Shown here: positions 63,257 to 64,000 of the stretch, one piece after another
How positions within the stretch are numbered: position 1 is the stretch's first letter
How the letters are laid out: each line of letters opens with the position of its first letter
Assembly (NCBI RefSeq): GCF_964355755.1
Contig: NC_092679.1
Location: 9,116,001-9,180,000 of the forward strand
Reading direction: 5' to 3'
From: Antedon mediterranea
Taxonomy: Eukaryota > Echinodermata > Crinoidea > Comatulida > Antedonidae
DNA length: 64,000 nt
Position numbers and translations under genes: made by a program
The notes under the pieces: generated by a model
What the model saw: the letters and a program-made list of their open reading frames with translations, nothing else
Database searches by the model: none
What the model was told of the DNA's origin: nothing

Positions 63257-64000
63257 ACCAATGTGCTAAGAATAGTTTAAAATCGCATTTGCAGACGTTT
63301 TAGACCATTTTGTTTTCGAAAAAAACTTGTTAACATAAAAACACAAAAGTGTTTAGAATAGCTTCAAATTGCATTTGTAGACGTTTTAGACCATTTTGTG
63401 ATCTTCGAAAAAACTTGTTAACATAAAAACATCAAAGTGTACAGAATAGCTTCAAATCGCATTTGGAGACGTTTTAGACCATTTTGTGATTTTCGAAAAA
63501 ACTTGTTAACATAAAAACACCAAAGTGTAAAGAAAAGCTTCAAATCGCATTTTGAAACGTTTTAGACCATTTTGTGATTTTCGAAAAAACTTATTAACAT
63601 AAAAACATCAAAGTGTACAGATTAGCTTCAAATCGCATTTGGAGACGTTTTAGACCATTTTGTGATTTTCGAAAAAACTTGTTAACATAAAAACACCAAA
63701 GTGTACAGAAAAGCTTCAAATCGCTATTGGAGACGTTTTAGACCATTTTGTGATTTTCGAAAAAAATTGTTTCCATAAAAACACCAAAGTGCTTAGAATA
63801 GCTTCAAATCGCATTTGGAGACATTTTAGACCATTTTGTGATTTTCGAAAAAAGTTGTTAACATAAAAACATCAAAGTGTACAGAAAAGCTTCAAATCGC
63901 ATTTAGAGACGTTTTAGACCATTTTGTGATTTTCAAAAAAACTTGTTAACATAAAAACACCAAAGTGCTTAGAATAGCTTAAAATCGCATTTGGAGACGT
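63147..64000 (+). repeat. Terminal block matching 634-1490
   Basis: The last ~850 bases align with 634-1490 (offset 62513, then 62510 after a 3-bp loss near 63312 that makes CATTTTGTTTTCG). Shared rare states include AAAGTGTTTAGAATAGC, GCATTTTGAAACG and CTTATTAACAT (1080, 63590). The window end cuts the block. Confidence 0.85.

Larger units (their letters stand above)
1..64000 (+). repeat. Uninterrupted ~88-bp tandem satellite array
   Basis: Every line of the window contains the same monomer, recognisable by GTTTTAGACCATTTTG, TTTTCGAAAA, TTGTTAACATAAAAAC and AAATCGCATTTGG in fixed order. Measured between equivalent CG starts the period is 87 or 88 bp, with 77-78 bp short forms. All copies lie in one direction; I saw no inversion, no unique spacer and no inserted element. 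The consensus is AT-rich (27 of 88 bases are G or C) and has three CpGs. Long one-way satellite arrays with higher-order structure are known from eukaryotic centromeres and other heterochromatin; a centromeric role here is inference only. The array continues past both window ends. I do not recognise the family. Confidence 0.98.

Noticed and set aside
1-64000. CRISPR array
   Set aside because: The period is regular but there are no unique spacers: the entire 88 bp repeats, and the sequence between any two conserved strings is also repeated.

Overview
The whole window is one uninterrupted satellite DNA array. A roughly 88-bp, AT-rich monomer (about 31% GC by hand count of a consensus copy) repeats head to tail from base 1 to base 64000, always in the same orientation, giving roughly 730 copies. 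I found no gene, RNA gene, transposon, CRISPR array or unique spacer. The array is cut by both window ends, so its edges lie outside. Such an array points to a eukaryotic chromosome, most plausibly centromeric or pericentromeric heterochromatin. I do not recognise the monomer family and cannot name the organism, or even choose between plant and animal, from sequence alone.

The common monomer carries in order: CGTTTTAGACCATTTTGTGA, the palindrome TTTTCGAAAA, an A-run of 5 to 7, CTTGTTAACATAAAAAC, an ATCAAAGTG or ACCAAAGTG block, GTACAG or GCTTAG, AATAGCTTCAAATCGC and ATTTGGAGA. Variants differ at a few diagnostic sites: GTACAGAAAAGCTT (HindIII), TTGTTTCCATAA, GACCCTTTTG with ACAGACAT, GTGAGTTTCG, GATCTTCG, TCGCTATTGG. 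Some monomers are only 77-78 bp. A distinctive cassette of one short monomer plus two divergent GAGCATTTCG-type monomers occurs about 47 times. A related monomer with GAGCATTTTGCTAAAAC occurs 16 times.

The variants form higher-order repeats (HORs) of several sizes. Region by region: 634-5322 is repeated at 9301-13803; 10375-15957 is repeated at 18531-24198; 12384-13801 is repeated again at 15949-17366. The 5.3-9.3 kb region is rich in closely spaced cassettes. 28950-31426 is repeated at 33287-35763 (offset 4337). From about 37.8 to 50.1 kb there is a regular 4689-bp HOR, itself a 3650-bp unit plus an internal 1039-bp duplication. 51051-53456 is a 1203-bp tandem duplication. 56.8-58.2 kb recurs at 61.8-63.3 kb (offset 5009). 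The last ~850 bp of the window match bases 634-1490.

Nothing here encodes a protein system. The biology in view is satellite evolution: unequal exchange, nested amplification and homogenisation, with small indels and rare single-base variants that tag individual duplication events. Coordinates of block edges are hand-aligned and may be off by tens of bases.
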